The notes under the pieces: model-generated
Told to the model about the DNA's origin: nothing
Seen by the model: only the letters and a program-made list of their open reading frames with translations
Databases searched by the model: none
Program-made: the position numbers and the translations under genes
Part shown: positions 38,501 through 48,712 of the stretch, one piece after another
Layout: every line of letters begins with the position of its first letter
How positions within the stretch are numbered: the first letter of the stretch is position 1
Assembly: GCF_000237925.1 (NCBI RefSeq)
Contig: NC_031495.1
Location: forward strand, 18,186,435-18,250,434
Direction: 5' to 3'
From: Schistosoma mansoni
Taxonomy: Eukaryota > Platyhelminthes > Trematoda > Strigeidida > Schistosomatidae
DNA: 64,000 nucleotides

Positions 38501-39474
38501 GAAGCAGGTGGTTTTCCTAGGGGGCCACACCCCGAGCCTTTGACCTAAGGGTTTGATCCACAAGGCAGTGGAGCATCGTGAGGAGATGCAGTCCCATGGT
38601 AGCCGGTGACCAACAATAGGTTCATACGCCATTTGTTCCATCAGGATCCTGGAGCCCATGTGCACCATTGGTTGGGAATCAGGGTTTTCCAACTCCCCTA
38701 GGTGGACCCTCCATGTTCACCAACCCGGTTAAAGCGCCGGACATTCGCTCTTCGTCCTCTCAGTTTTGTAAACAACACCCCCGCCACCAGAAGGCAGTGA
38801 ATAGGACTTCTCTGGCAGAGGCTATATATTCGCGTGGCCATGTGAGAGCATTTCGAGAGGGAGAGCGGACTCTCCCCACTCTCAGCTGTACCAGGGCATT
38901 TGGGGGCAATGAAAACATCAACTTGCTAGTAAAACGTTTTAGATTTTCTCGAAATTTTAGTGGTTAACTGACTTATCTTACCACTCTCATCTATTTAGAC
39001 GTATTTTATTCTTTAACAAGGGTGTCTGCTTTTTTTAAATAATGTTATTAAGTTTATTTGCTAAACGTAGAAATAGGATATTTCAATTTATCACTTTTCA
39101 CACAATTGCTTAATTTTACCTCATACTTCTGCTAATTGATTTGTAATGGTTGGATGAAAACTGTTTTTAAGGTTTAATAACTTTTGGTCTGTTAATAGAT
39201 CTTCCCATTGATTAAACAGTTATTCCAAAAACAGTAAAAACAAATATCATAATAAAAACCACCAGTTCATCTTTGGAGGATTATTGACAAACTCTAGCAA
39301 TCACTAGAGATTAGTTATTTTCAGATGACTGTTGATGACCTCACTGATTTTTAATCAGAATAACTCATTAAAAATCTGACTATTGAATATAAAAATATAT
39401 TTACTTACATCATAAACATCTTGTAATAAATTGATATACTTATTTTCTGTATCCAATAATTCTGTCCAAACTAG
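26282..39474 (-). CDS. Dbl-family Rho guanine nucleotide exchange factor, C-terminal part (DH-PH)
   Basis: Exons in transcript order: 39409-39474, 37911-38029, 35015-35084, 32523-32767, 30872-30953, a linker exon near 30500-30522, 29687-29856, 29529-29637 and 26282-26566. All junctions except those of the linker exon fit in phase and have GT-AG ends. The DH domain runs from TELLDTENKYINLL through LLSFHK, ASIMAPCFIDLYTMYC and the signature LTKPVRRIQSYHVLL. The PH domain starts KLGHFLLEADF, continues HVILFTEMLLLTK and ends in a helix with a conserved Trp (KQLWTSTINKLL). DH domains load GTP onto Rho GTPases, and the PH domain positions them at membranes. About 380 residues are visible. The first exon has an acceptor, so more N-terminal exons exist. 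A 200-N gap lies in the second intron. Which human RhoGEF it matches best is not determined. Confidence 0.85.
26998..27100 (-). repeat. Truncated SINE-like copy in a RhoGEF intron
   Basis: On + GGGGGTTTTGTGGAGATTTT through CTGGACGGCCGTTA. It stops inside ribozyme stem III, so the GAAA and CTGANGA core and tRNA head are missing. Confidence 0.8.
27425..27937. mobile_element. Solo LTR, copy 2 (513 bp)
   Basis: Begins TGTTATATC and ends GATATAACA. Flanks are CCAGG (27420-27424) and CCAAG (27938-27942), a 4-of-5 target duplication. It has the same length as copy 1 but is more diverged in its first 110 bases. It lies in the last intron of the RhoGEF gene. Confidence 0.65.
27943..29528. other. Intronic AT-rich DNA of the RhoGEF gene
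   Basis: No further exon or repeat recognised. About 29285-29400 is slightly GC-richer and unidentified. Confidence 0.45.
29529..29637 (-). CDS. RhoGEF exon (PH domain middle)
   Basis: Encodes SKDQFPDLDDYLAFFDFSHN and onward to EVEEEIC, flanked by TTTTTTAG and GTAAGT. The intron separating it from the previous exon is only 49 bases (29638-29686). Confidence 0.75.
29687..29856 (-). CDS. RhoGEF exon (PH domain start)
   Basis: Acceptor TTTCCAG, donor GTAATC, phase 0 to 2. Encodes KLGHFLLEADFTVN and HFHVILFTEMLLLTKYRVSF, the first strands of a PH domain. Confidence 0.8.
30125..30400. repeat. Diverged inverted SINE-like pieces
   Basis: Antisense TATAGGACTCGTCAGCAGTGTGCATCC near 30141 (the core strand reads CTGACGA) is followed about 200 bases on by sense CATGGCTGTCCAGTGGTTCCTGG near 30354. 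Both halves are incomplete. Confidence 0.5.
30500..30522 (-). CDS. Possible RhoGEF linker micro-exon
   Basis: Acceptor TTTTTATAG and donor CAG/GTAAAA bound 23 bases that would read IEFRVRQ into the PH exon. The phase does not fit the preceding exon if that ends at GTAATT. Either a 15-base version (acceptor TTGAG) or another donor in the previous exon would restore it. Confidence 0.4.
30872..30953 (-). CDS. RhoGEF exon (end of DH domain)
   Basis: Completes the split Val codon, then encodes KYLDDARQTFNRICDTVNVT and MNLRGLT, the last DH helix. Donor is GTAATT. Confidence 0.8.
31440..31870 (-). mobile_element. RTE-clade LINE 3' tail inside a RhoGEF intron
   Basis: Minus-strand translation gives CLHKILQTHRS, LCQRTSYPAS and RWPILLKGFQA in shifted frames, aligning with the RTE C-terminus, and it ends at TTAAGTAAGC near 31448. 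It is a diverged copy in the same orientation as the host gene. A plus-strand frame at 31518-31706 is its shadow. Confidence 0.6.
32523..32767 (-). CDS. RhoGEF exon (DH domain core)
   Basis: Begins APCFIDLYTMYCLFHEKTKR and contains the DH signature LTKPVRRIQSYHVLLNKLQK. Acceptor ATTTAG, donor GTAAGT, phase 0 to 2. This is the strongest domain evidence for the gene. Confidence 0.9.
32995..33669 (+). mobile_element. Penelope-like element copy with inverted 3' UTR (copy A)
   Basis: A left arm (33037-33173) is the inverted complement of the 3' UTR (33545-33660), about 120 bases at high identity. Between them is a short 5'-truncated ORF piece: CEHVPECLQKQV, a broken middle, then FIEALAVRKFKPPLCIRK and LNLPW with stop. 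The RT and the GIY-YIG motif itself are gone. TACTGTTT at 32987-32994 and 33670-33677 is a likely target duplication. The copy lies in an intron of the RhoGEF gene. Confidence 0.75.
33511..33528. repeat. ATT microsatellite in the Penelope-like 3' UTR
   Basis: Six ATT units. Related AT-rich or AAT tracts occur next to other copies of the family. Confidence 0.8.
35015..35084 (-). CDS. RhoGEF exon (DH helix)
   Basis: Completes a split Ile codon and encodes HVLPTLKECNGSAKMIKYWA then SIM, the DH segment before the conserved Y..YC. Acceptor ATTACAG, donor GTATGT. Phases fit both neighbours exactly. Confidence 0.75.
36640..36865 (-). repeat. SINE-like copy, antisense, up to the gap
   Basis: On minus: tRNA-like head TGGTCTATGGGTTAAGGG with B-box-like GGTTCGAATCT, then the ribozyme. 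The core reads CTGAGAA, so G8 is changed to A and the ribozyme should be dead, although stems I-III are otherwise intact. Confidence 0.8.
36866..37065. other. Assembly gap (200 Ns)
   Basis: Exactly 200 undetermined bases between opposing SINE-like copies. The round number suggests a placeholder rather than a measured size. Frames running through it are meaningless. Confidence 0.95.
37105..37215 (+). repeat. SINE-like copy, sense
   Basis: Begins in the ribozyme region (GATGCGCACTG) and ends TGGTGGTCTAGCTTCAAC...TTTCAACTGTG. The tRNA head is missing or lies in the gap. Confidence 0.8.
37116..37160 (+). ncRNA. Type I hammerhead ribozyme, core intact
   Basis: GCACTG (37116-37121) pairs with CAGTAC (37155-37160) with one mismatch. 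CTGAGGA (37122-37128) matches CTGANGA. Stem II is GTCT/GGAC, with GAA at 37143-37145. Stem III ACGG/CCGT is perfect with no loop, and the cleavage-site C is 37154. Every strictly conserved core base is present. This is the best-preserved copy in the window. The loopless stem III suggests cleavage as a dimer, as reported for schistosome ribozymes. Confidence 0.8.
37911..38029 (-). CDS. RhoGEF exon (DH domain)
   Basis: Encodes VMLNKELDYKKSVGITQIPF then LGNWFELLSFHK. Acceptor TTAGAAG, donor GTAAGT, phase 0 to 2. Confidence 0.8.
38374..38907 (-). mobile_element. Retroposon, family B, copy 2 (534 bp)
   Basis: Flanked by a perfect 13-base duplication AATGAAAACATCA (38361-38373 and 38908-38920). 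The ATT/TTA-rich tract at its left edge is the 3' tail read on minus. It matches 19741-20261 in opposite orientation. It is GC-rich and lies in a RhoGEF intron. Frames of about 100 codons cross it on both strands, but neither matches a known protein or survives in copy 1. Confidence 0.8.
39409..39474 (-). CDS. RhoGEF exon (start of DH domain)
   Basis: Encodes LVWTELLDTENKYINLLQDV then YD, the first conserved DH helix (ELL.TE..Y...L). Acceptor ACATATCAG and donor GTAAGT, phase 0 both sides. The acceptor shows that at least one exon lies upstream. Confidence 0.85.
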
Positions 39475-41463
39475 CTGATATGTAATGTTCATGGTCATGA
39501 GTAATCATATATTGATATAATATTTATCAATTCAAATATTATTAAATATTCAAGTATCAGTGATACATTTCTATTCTTTATTGTAAAATGTAGATAGTTT
39601 GTTTTCTCCTCAAAAAAAAAAGAACAGGAAACAAATGAATATTAAAATTCAACAGAAACCATAAAGAATATTTAGTCAGTTCATTTGAATCAAACACATT
39701 AAAAAATAATGTTATCACTATACTTTAAATGAATTTAAATTCTAAGAACTTCATCTAATATACAATCAATATCGGATTAATGTGTTATATAGAAAAAAGT
39801 TGAAGTATTAACTGTATTAAATTAACCATTGGTTCTTTAGCTTTCATAATAGTATGAAGTACTTGGTACAATAACAAATAAGCTTATATATATATATATA
39901 TACATCCAGCTTCAGTAATACAGTTGTGTTGACTAATATCTAGAACATTTGAAATATAGTAAGAACTATTATCGTTAAGATCAATGAAATAACCTGAAAG
40001 AAAACAAAACACTTACTAGTAAGTGTTTTATATCTCAATTCATATTTCATATGTTCACATAATACATGTTAACTAATATTATATAAATATATATATCTTT
40101 TTAAGTGTTTATAATTTCATCAGTGTGAATATATACTCATTGTATTAGAGAATTCAAACTGAGAATAAACTCATTATATATATTACAGTTTTAATGATTC
40201 CCATACTGAATTCTATTCATTTATCTGATTAGAAATTATTATATAATCGTAAATGTATGAATTGAGTATTTTACATTAGATAAGTTATGTTACTTTTGGT
40301 GTTATACTTCAACATAAATAATCTTCAGAGTAAATATTATTTATATATATGATTGTTAACTAATCTATTACGTTTAACACAAATTCATGTACCATCATGA
40401 AGTATATATATATATTAATACTGGAGGACCTTAAATTCGGTAACTCCTTAGTTTGTGTGTTGAAATGCTTTTAAGGAACCGTGAAATAATAATTGTTACT
40501 CATCGCTTTCACACTTTAGCTTGTTAATTGTTGAATGATTATCAGTTTTAGATGAAATTCATTTTCGAGTCTTTTAAAATCTAACGATAATGAAATTGTT
40601 CCAGATAAAAAGTTTTCATTTTTATTTGAGCTACTGATTGTTGATTTAGTAGATATAAATGTTTATACAAAAAGGCAGATACTCTAAACAACTTTCGAAG
40701 TTGGTATGAAAGATCAACTTGTAAGTTCAAGTAATCTTCTAACCATATAGCATTAAATCGTGAAAAAGATTATTTTACTACCAAATACTTAAACTGATAC
40801 TTGATCGACTGATAATGCTGATACTGTAGGTAATAAAATATTTTGAGTTTTTCAATTCGTGAACTAGTTTTAAAGCAAATTATTGACTAGCTGAAAGTTT
40901 TAATGAAAAATCTGATGTAAAAAAAATCGCGAATAGGTCCATATTGTAGAAAGCTTCTTTTAAAGTTTAGGTCTTCGAGATTACAGCCTAATGATCCATA
41001 AACTGACTAATTTGTTTTTGTTTCATATAACGTGGTTTTCATCAATTTCGTGGAAGCTTCAATAATTTCTTTGGCATTCATAGAAAATAGTAAATAATCA
41101 AGTATTATATTCTCTGGCTTCATATAGCTTTTAACACGCTAAAGTTTTCATTAGTAGGCTCGAGTAAGTTTCAAATAGAAAGAAGAAGAATACCTCTACT
41201 AAAGATAGACACTGTTCAAGATGTCTGGCCGTTAAAACTGAGTAAATCAATTAAAATTTACTGAACAGAACTGTTAATTCTTTACGAATAAGCTCTCTAC
41301 TGAATGCGAGAAAATCAGGTCAGCTAACAATAAAGGAAAATGCAGAAAAAAGTATTGAATAAAATCCCAGTATATAATTAATTTGAAATCCAACCACAGA
41401 AAAACGTTGTTATAAAATTGCTGAAAGATAAACAGATATATGTAATGTATGCCACTAGATTAC
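39475..41463. other. AT-rich region upstream of the visible RhoGEF exons
   Basis: Several short TA tracts (39887-39903, near 40403). No exon recognised, though the missing RhoGEF N-terminus should lie between here and about 50 kb. Confidence 0.4.
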
Positions 41464-41598
41464 AGAATAACAGTTTTGTTTTAATTTGGGTTCCTTTAGA
41501 AGGGCACAATCATAATTGTATCCTAAAATAAGTTCAAAAGATCCAAGTTCTCGAAGTGACCAAGAATTTGTTTTATCCGCCTGTGTGAAAATAACTTC
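41464..41598 (-). CDS. Possible exon, unknown protein
   Basis: After an acceptor TTGTTGTAG, 45 codons stay open (starting EVIFTQADKTNSWSLRELGS) to a possible donor GTAATC, in phase 0 at both ends and on the RhoGEF strand. It could be an upstream RhoGEF exon. No domain is recognised and the length is within chance for this AT-rich DNA. Confidence 0.3.
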
Positions 41599-44500
41599 CT
41601 ACAACAAAAATCCATGTATAATTTCCATTTAACTTCACCAATCAAAAAGTATATGGGCTTCAAAATTTTTCTTGTCACGCTTTAAATTACTTATTATTTA
41701 AGAAAAATGGTACATAATTTTCACATCTTATTAGGCTCTTTTCTTTTTAATTTTGCCATTGAAAATTACCATAATGTATTTGTTCAGCTCAATAGTACAA
41801 GCATATTTTACTCTATTGAGTTCCAAACTTTAAACAAGCTTATGGTGGATTAATAAATTTCTATAAACTTATATATGGGACTGGTGTTTGATCGATTGAA
41901 TATTTCATTTTTGAGTTGTTTAATCACCCCGGATATATATTTTGATAATGAGAAATCATACAATGGAATCAGATTGACACTTCATCTGATATCTTCCAAA
42001 CAGGGTCAAATGTTCATAAAACAAAAAATTCGATTCAATAAATCAACTTTGCTGTTTATTTTTATTAGTTTTTATCAATATAATAATAAAGTGACACGGC
42101 ATGAAATTCTACGAAGCCCATTCATCTGCTTAGGACATAATTTTTCTGTTTGTAGTTTGTTAAATGGATAGTTGTTGTGAAAGAAAAACAATCTAGAATG
42201 TTTTCCGAATGAAAATGCCCAAAAGCTACTGTATATTACATATTTTCTATTAAGACCTTCCTGTAAAATACTGTCATTATTCTGAGAGATTCATAATTAA
42301 TGAACAGTTTTGGGCTATTATCTTAAAGATTATTTGTTTCTTCTGTTTCACAATGTAAACCTTGTCGTTATATAGGACTATTGATAATCGTTAGAAAAGT
42401 AAGTCCAAAATCTGTTGAATAGTATAACCTTTTTACTAGTTAAAAGAGTGCTATTGTCATATATTTAAGCTACAAAATCAAGAAGTCAATGAATTCATAA
42501 TATCAGGTATTGATTTATTCAATAATGAATTCACTAATCTACAGAGAAATAATATTCATTGTCATTCTGATTTGAATATATCAGTAAACTTGTATGAACT
42601 GAGTACAGTATTTTAGAAATGAACAGTGAGAAACATCAAAGTTAACTTTAGTAATTGATCATCAAATTCAGTCACATAGTGACGACAGTTTCATTTATTT
42701 ACGTCTTCATGATAAAACATTCAATCCTAAACTATTAGATATCGAGTTTGAATCATGCTATACCTATATCTGCTTGAGTAACCGGTAATGACCTGGCCTT
42801 TATGCAAAGCGCGAGTCCAGTCCGAGTAAATCAATACTTGCTTCGTAAATAAGTTATTGCAAGCTATAGTATGTAAAACTAAAATCACTTATTGGTAATG
42901 GAAGAATTTCCTTTTCAACACTGTATAATTCTGTCATCACAGAATTGCATTAAGTAGATACCTATTAAACTAAGGGAACTCCAGGATATGATCAAGGTTA
43001 TTAGTGGCCTTAAGGTTGATGACAATCACAAATCTTTTTGAACACCATCATGAAACTATATGATGATCTGCTTGTCACCAACTTCAGTAAAAATTCCGTG
43101 TACTTTCAAGTTGATTATTTCCAAATCACATAATGAAACAAATTTCCTTAATGGATTAAAACTGGTGAAACAATGCAAATATATGAAACTGATAACCTAC
43201 ACATGAGTCTTTCTAAAGGAAGAAAAGAATTCTGAAGTAAAAATAAACGATGATTTGGAATTTATGTCAAGAAGAAAGTTTCCTATGAATCTCGATTTCA
43301 AAGGCTGAAGTTATCGTATGTTTATGAAAATCATCTGCACGGGTAGTTTTTACGAAATTGCATCCAAAATATTGTCTGTTTCAAATTTAGAATACATCAT
43401 CTATTATTATATGTATAAAATACAGATTGGTTTTTATTGATTATTTGTTCTGTGCTCCATAATTATGATTATATTGCAAAGATGTTTACGTCAGAGTTTG
43501 GCAGATATATTATGTGCTTACTGAAGACACAAAAACAGTAAATGTTGGTTTCAATCCCCAACACGATATCCTACCTAGCTTTTCTTTGCTGAATTTTATT
43601 TGGATAGAATGACTGAGACAACCCTTACAAAACTGTATGCTATATGTGTAGCCCAGTAAAATGTTTGTCAACTTCGTGAATGTTCAAGATTTTTTTTCAG
43701 GGCAGTAGTACACAAGCTTAACCACTTGCCCAATAAAGTTCGAAAAGATAATAAGATTTCCTGAAAAACCAATTGTACGGAGTTTTATAAAATTATGTCT
43801 TTGAGCCTAACTTCCATAATGAGTTATTATGAAAATTCAAGAAGTTCTTATATTTGATCGATTGTAAGTGCTAATGGAAAATAACGATGGAATTCTGTTT
43901 CCTTGTCACACAGGTAAATTACACCAAGCATTGACGTTCCTAAGATATTTTGCCAACAGTGAAATATTGCATTTAGTTCGACATAAAGCTTATGGATCTT
44001 GAACGCCTATGTCTCCTTCCGTTCAGTCAATACTGCCATCGTAATAATTTTCGTATAAGATGGTAATGTTACGTGAATAGTATTTAGGTTTAGGGACATG
44101 TAGAAAAACAACACTGACAGTCGTTTAATCTAATGAGTAATAGTGCTGACTTTGAATGACAAGATATACTTCAGGTATGCTAAACAGGTAATACTAAATA
44201 AAGATAGGGGCAGGTGAAGAGAGAGGATATATTCAAGTTATCACATGATTTGAGGAATTGACGAACAGTTGAGTTATGCTGAATAACTATAAATAATAAC
44301 TCTATGATTATCAATTCAAAGGATCGAGGTGGGGCAAAAAATCAAAGTCACTCGCATTGCTATTGTATTTATTATTTATTATATATGAACAATACAAGTA
44401 TAAGGGAAAAAGGATTACCATAAATGCACTTCAAGCAGTTGTCCTGTTCGTTTTTTAGAATATGTTCACGTTAAAGCCTACTAATCTGTGCTTGTGAACA

Positions 44501-45318
44501 TTTCACATAACTCATCCATTAAAAATCACATAACTGTACTGAATTGTTTGTTTTAAATTGCATATGAAGTACTTAATGATTTATTTCATCTTCATTTGTC
44601 TAGATTAAAGTAACTTTTGCATAAACTTCAACAATTAGAACGCTTTTCTCGCATTTTTGTTATTATTAGTGAACAGTGCTACCCTTTTTATTTAACATTT
44701 TCATATTCCTCATAATGTTAGCTTGAAAATGGAAAAGACTTATTGAGCAAATTGTATTGTATTTAAATAATATTTTTAAACGAAAAACTGCTAAAAATAT
44801 TTAGAATAGGATTATGATTCCATTCAATTAGCTGGATAACCAATATAGACCAAGCGAAATTAAATTAGGATATTTTTCCGTTTTGGAACTTCTCTATTGT
44901 GGATAACTTCGATTCCACGGGTAATCGAAATAAACACCACAAGGTTTTGAAGTGATATTACACCACTCAATAATCAAGTTGGAATTAAAAGGTCAACACT
45001 TTATTTTCAGTGGATTTGCAATTTACCGCTGTTTACTTTTAACAATCATAGGTAACGTTCGTTACTCTATTCTTAAGTACCTCGAGAAATCACTATTTTG
45101 TATTAGAAAATCAGGATTATTATTTACAAATGCTGTCTGTTCTCATAGATTTTTACTGTATCAAAATAATTATAGTTGATAGCCGACAAAACCGTTCATT
45201 TATATCGCAATCATAAGATTGTGAATCAATGCCTGGTCACTTGATCAACTGAGTCCTCCTATAGCGTAGTACTCTATATTTCTTTTTCTAAAAATTGATA
45301 ACCATTTTTCTATATTTA
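41599..45318. other. Gene-poor DNA
   Basis: Frames at 41875-42171 and 44952-45179 (+) have no visible domain. A slightly GC-richer patch near 43920-44040 may be an old repeat. Nothing firm. Confidence 0.4.
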
Positions 45319-45331
45319 TGTAATATCTATA

Positions 45332-45463
45332 ACTCCGCCTGCAGCTCCTCCGGGGGCTACTGCCGGTCCCAAGCCCGAGTAAAGGAGGAGGGTTGGGCAT
45401 GCGGTTAGCGACCCCATCCCGTAGAAAACCAACTCCCTAAAAAAACGCCAACCAGAAAAGTAA
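45332..45463 (+). mobile_element. Orphan RTE 5' head, separately inserted
   Basis: A 132-base GC-rich block (GTAAAGGAGGAGGGTTGGGC, ACCCCATCCCGTAGAA, AACCAGAAAA) nearly identical to the first 130 bases of the RTE copy at 50.96 kb, but with no endonuclease after it. TGTAATATCTATA (45319-45331) and TGTAATGTCTATA (45464-45476) flank it, differing at one position, so it inserted as this short unit. Confidence 0.7.
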
Positions 45464-46714
45464 TGTAATGTCTATATGTTTATGAGAATATAATTTGATA
45501 AGGAACTTATAATAATGACGAAAAGTATATTTAATCAATTCCTTCTGTATTTTGATTACGTTCAAACATCAATTTCTATAAATACTGTAAGTAGCGCTAT
45601 TAGAATAAAGTGTATCTCGTTGTGAACAAGCGTTGGGTTATTTAATTACTGTGTTATATGACATCGCTTAAACACTCTATCGATGATAAAGTATTCAACA
45701 ATTGATCTGTTGACATGAATTCTGCATTCTTGTGTACAGCTAATCTGTTCCATGCTAGTCTAACAACTAAGCGTATTACAATACAAACAATTCATTTTAG
45801 TGTCCCCTCTTGATGTTCACTATTTCATTAGGATCATTTTCATGTTAGTAAAAGACGATTTTGTGATAATTTATGATACAAAGGCGAGAAAAAACAACCT
45901 AGAATCACTGCACACATAGTCAATTTTTAGAAAATTGTATTAATTTAATTACCACTTTACAGAAGCGCTAATTGTATATTAACAATAATCTCAATAAAGA
46001 TGATTATCATCTGGAAAGTAAAATTAATTTATCACTCAGAAAATTGTGCAATGAGAAAAAAATAATTAAAAGATTTCAAAAAGGAGATAATAGAACAATA
46101 TGAATGTCAGGTGATAGTAAATTATCAAACAGGTTGAACAATGAGGACAATATTTTACAGTGACAAGTAATATTTGAAGGTAATCCCATTTACTAATTTT
46201 GTTGGAAGTTATGAGGGGGAGCTGCGAAGTACTTCAAAAGCCAGTTAATTTTTTTTTGTTTTCGAGTTCTTTGAGATAAATGGTTTAATTAATTAGATTT
46301 TATTTCTATTCCGCAAAACATTATCAGCGCTTAGTTCATGTAGAAGTGAACTTTTTAATTATTCCACGAGACTTAAATAAGTTGATTTTGGCAGTCTTGT
46401 TTGTGGTTTATTGTCCTCATACATTTCTCCTATCTTTCTATTCTAGTTAAATGTTTTGTACTGATGACTTCTGATCACGTTATTGATTACACTTTTTCAA
46501 ATAGGTTGATAAACCAGATCTAATTGGATGATGGCCACTTTTACGCGTATCGTTCAAACTAATCACATTGCGGTCAATACATTAAAAGAGCAAAATTCAC
46601 GAGAAAGAGGGAAGATGATTGAAACAAATATGAGATGGATAGACTGTTAATAAATAAATAATGATATATGTGTAATTTCCAAATCAGTGAGAAGTAAAAC
46701 ATCAAGGTTAAACT

Positions 46715-47125
46715 CTTCAATACAGACGTTAGAACTTGAAGAACTACTACAACCATCATCAAAAAAGTATAAGTAGTTATAAACAATTTTCTTCGTAAGA
46801 TACTGAATGTCCGTTGACCGGATACCATCAACCACAACCTACTTCGGGAAAGAACAAACTAACCTCCAGGTCAAGAGGGAATTCAGAAAAGACGTTGGAG
46901 ATGGTAGAAAATACATTACTGAAATTATCTGACTGTATCACAAGGCGAACACTGACTTGAGATTCTGAAGGGTAAAGACCAAAGAACACATTATGTTGGG
47001 AATTGGAAGCAGATATCAAATGAATGAATAGCAATTGGAAAGAATAGACCAGAATAGAGAATCCCGGTGAGCAGCCTATGCTCCTCTGAGAGCGGTAACA
47101 GGTGTAAGTAAGTAGGTAAGAGAAA
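46715..47125 (+). mobile_element. RTE-clade LINE 3' fragment
   Basis: Aligns with 52610-52990: GAACTACTACAACCATCATC, AATGTCCGTTGACCGGATACC, then the tail GCAGCCTATGCTCCTC and GTAACAGGTGTAAGTAAGTAGG. Internal stops mark it as dead. The minus-strand frames at 46574-47136 are its shadows. Confidence 0.8.
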
Positions 47126-47615
47126 TAAAATCTCACTTTACAAGAAACAAATTACGTGAAAAAATGACAAGTAATGAAATGTTATTAAACTTAAAATTTA
47201 AGAAATGTATGTAACTACCTAATAGTAACTGATTTCAGTTCTGCTATTCAGTGATTTACATATGAGTTTGTGATTAAAAACGCCTTCCAACTGTACCTCG
47301 AAAAAATTAAATTGATCTTCACGTATTACATAAATAAAATATTGAAGATGAAAAATGACAAACCATTTCCTAGCGATAAATTTTATTCTTTTTTTTGGAA
47401 AATAAATTGATGTTCTAATCCATTAATTTTGTCAAATATCTACTAGGTGTTCAAATAAATAACTATAGCTAAAGTAACACATACAATTTTAAAGTTTGTC
47501 AAATTTTCTCTTGAAGTTTAAGAATAATGAAAAGTTAATAAACATTAGAAATTTGAAAAATATTTAACACCAAGTTAATAAATGTATTTCAAAGATTCAG
47601 GATTTTCTGGTTTTT

Positions 47616-48712
47616 GAAATAATTAGTCCCTTTGATAAATTTCGATAATGCAATGAGAAGACAAAGTTTAATCATAATTATGTGATATATTTGCGCAATA
47701 TATTTCGAACAATCTGACCACACATGTACTTGTTAAGACATTTTTATATGAAAGAGAAGATGGTTCCATCCAACATACTATATATAGAAAGTCGACATGG
47801 ACGGGGCAATATCTTAATTTCCATAGTCACTGCCCAATTCATTACAAACGTGGTTTAATAAAGGGCTTATTCAATAGAATTATTCGTATTTGCACTAGAG
47901 ATACTATTGAAGTAGAAACGAAGCTCTTAACTGATACGTTAATGAATAATGATTATTCATTAAAGTTCATAAACCGCTGGAAGGGTTGCAATATAATTAG
48001 ACCTGTGACGCTTCTGGCACCCAAAAAGCGAGTTTATATTAAGTTACCATTTAGGAGTGATTCAAATAGTCTCATGTTGAGACGGAGACTTGTCATTATT
48101 GAAAAGACAAGGTCGATGTTTCACCAAAAACCTAGACAGAACATAAGCGATTGTGTCACATCCCATTGTGTATATCAATTTACATGTATGTGCGGAAACA
48201 CGTACATAGGGAGGAGCAATCATGATCTACAATTAAGGGTAGCGGAACACATACCTAAATGGTTGCACAAACAAATGAATTCCAATGGTCAAATAAGATC
48301 ACAGGATAGACAAACATCTTCCTCCATTGTGAAACATTTAGTTGGAACTGGTCATAAGATTGATATCAAGTCAGTGTTTATAGTGTTTTACAAAAGCCTT
48401 CAAGGACGTATACTAAGGTTTATTGAAGCCTTGGCTATCTGGAAATCGAAACCCCCTTTATGTGTTCGAAAACAATTTGTTCTTACCCTTAACCTACCCT
48501 GGTAATGCTGATTTATTATCCAGAGTAGTCATCACATTGTTTTTGTGTACTTTATTTATTTTCTTTCTTTGTCACGGCTTACCTTAACCTGTCTAGTTGA
48601 CCTTTTAATTTTCATATAAAAATGTCTTGACAAGTATATGTGTGATCAGGTTGTTCGAAATGTATTGCGCAATTATATTACATAATTCTGATAAACTTCG
48701 TCTTCTCATGAC
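47616..48712 (+). mobile_element. Penelope-like element copy with inverted 3' UTR (copy B)
   Basis: Flanked by a perfect 14-base duplication ATTTTCTGGTTTTT (47602-47615 and 48713-48726). The left arm (47649-47753) is an inverted copy of the 3' UTR (48615-48708). It is joined directly to a 5'-truncated ORF, so the reverse-transcriptase catalytic core is missing while the RT thumb region, GIY-YIG domain and 3' UTR remain. Confidence 0.85.
47678..48505 (+). CDS. Penelope-like element ORF, RT C-terminus plus GIY-YIG endonuclease
   Basis: An uninterrupted frame that opens inside the inverted arm, with a first ATG at 47942. It reads REDGSIQHTIYRKSTWTGQY and YKRGLIKGLFNRIIRICTRD, the region after the RT palm. 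It continues into a GIY-YIG-type nuclease (VYQFTCMCGNTYIGRSNHDL, RVAEHIPKWL) with the Cys-rich approach usual in Penelope-like elements, and ends FIEALAIWKSKPPLC...LNLPW. Such nucleases nick target DNA for insertion. The RT catalytic motifs are lost, so the copy cannot be autonomous. The lack of stops suggests a recent insertion. Confidence 0.85.
   Translation, partial: LCDIFAQYISNNLTTHVLVKTFLYEREDGSIQHTIYRKSTWTGQYLNFHSHCPIHYKRGLIKGLFNRIIRICTRDTIEVETKLLTDTLMNNDYSLKFINRWKGCNIIRPVTLLAPKKRVYIKLPFRSDSNSLMLRRRLVIIEKTRSMFHQKPRQNISDCVTSHCVYQFTCMCGNTYIGRSNHDLQLRVAEHIPKWLHKQMNSNGQIRSQDRQTSSSIVKHLVGTGHKIDIKSVFIVFYKSLQGRILRFIEALAIWKSKPPLCVRKQFVLTLNLPW

Noticed and set aside
38381-38967. Frames of about 100 codons on both strands in the GC-rich block
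   Set aside because: They fall in a TSD-flanked retroposon whose other copy does not keep either frame.
46574-47136. Minus-strand frames of 60-100 codons
   Set aside because: They are antisense shadows of an RTE tail read on the plus strand.
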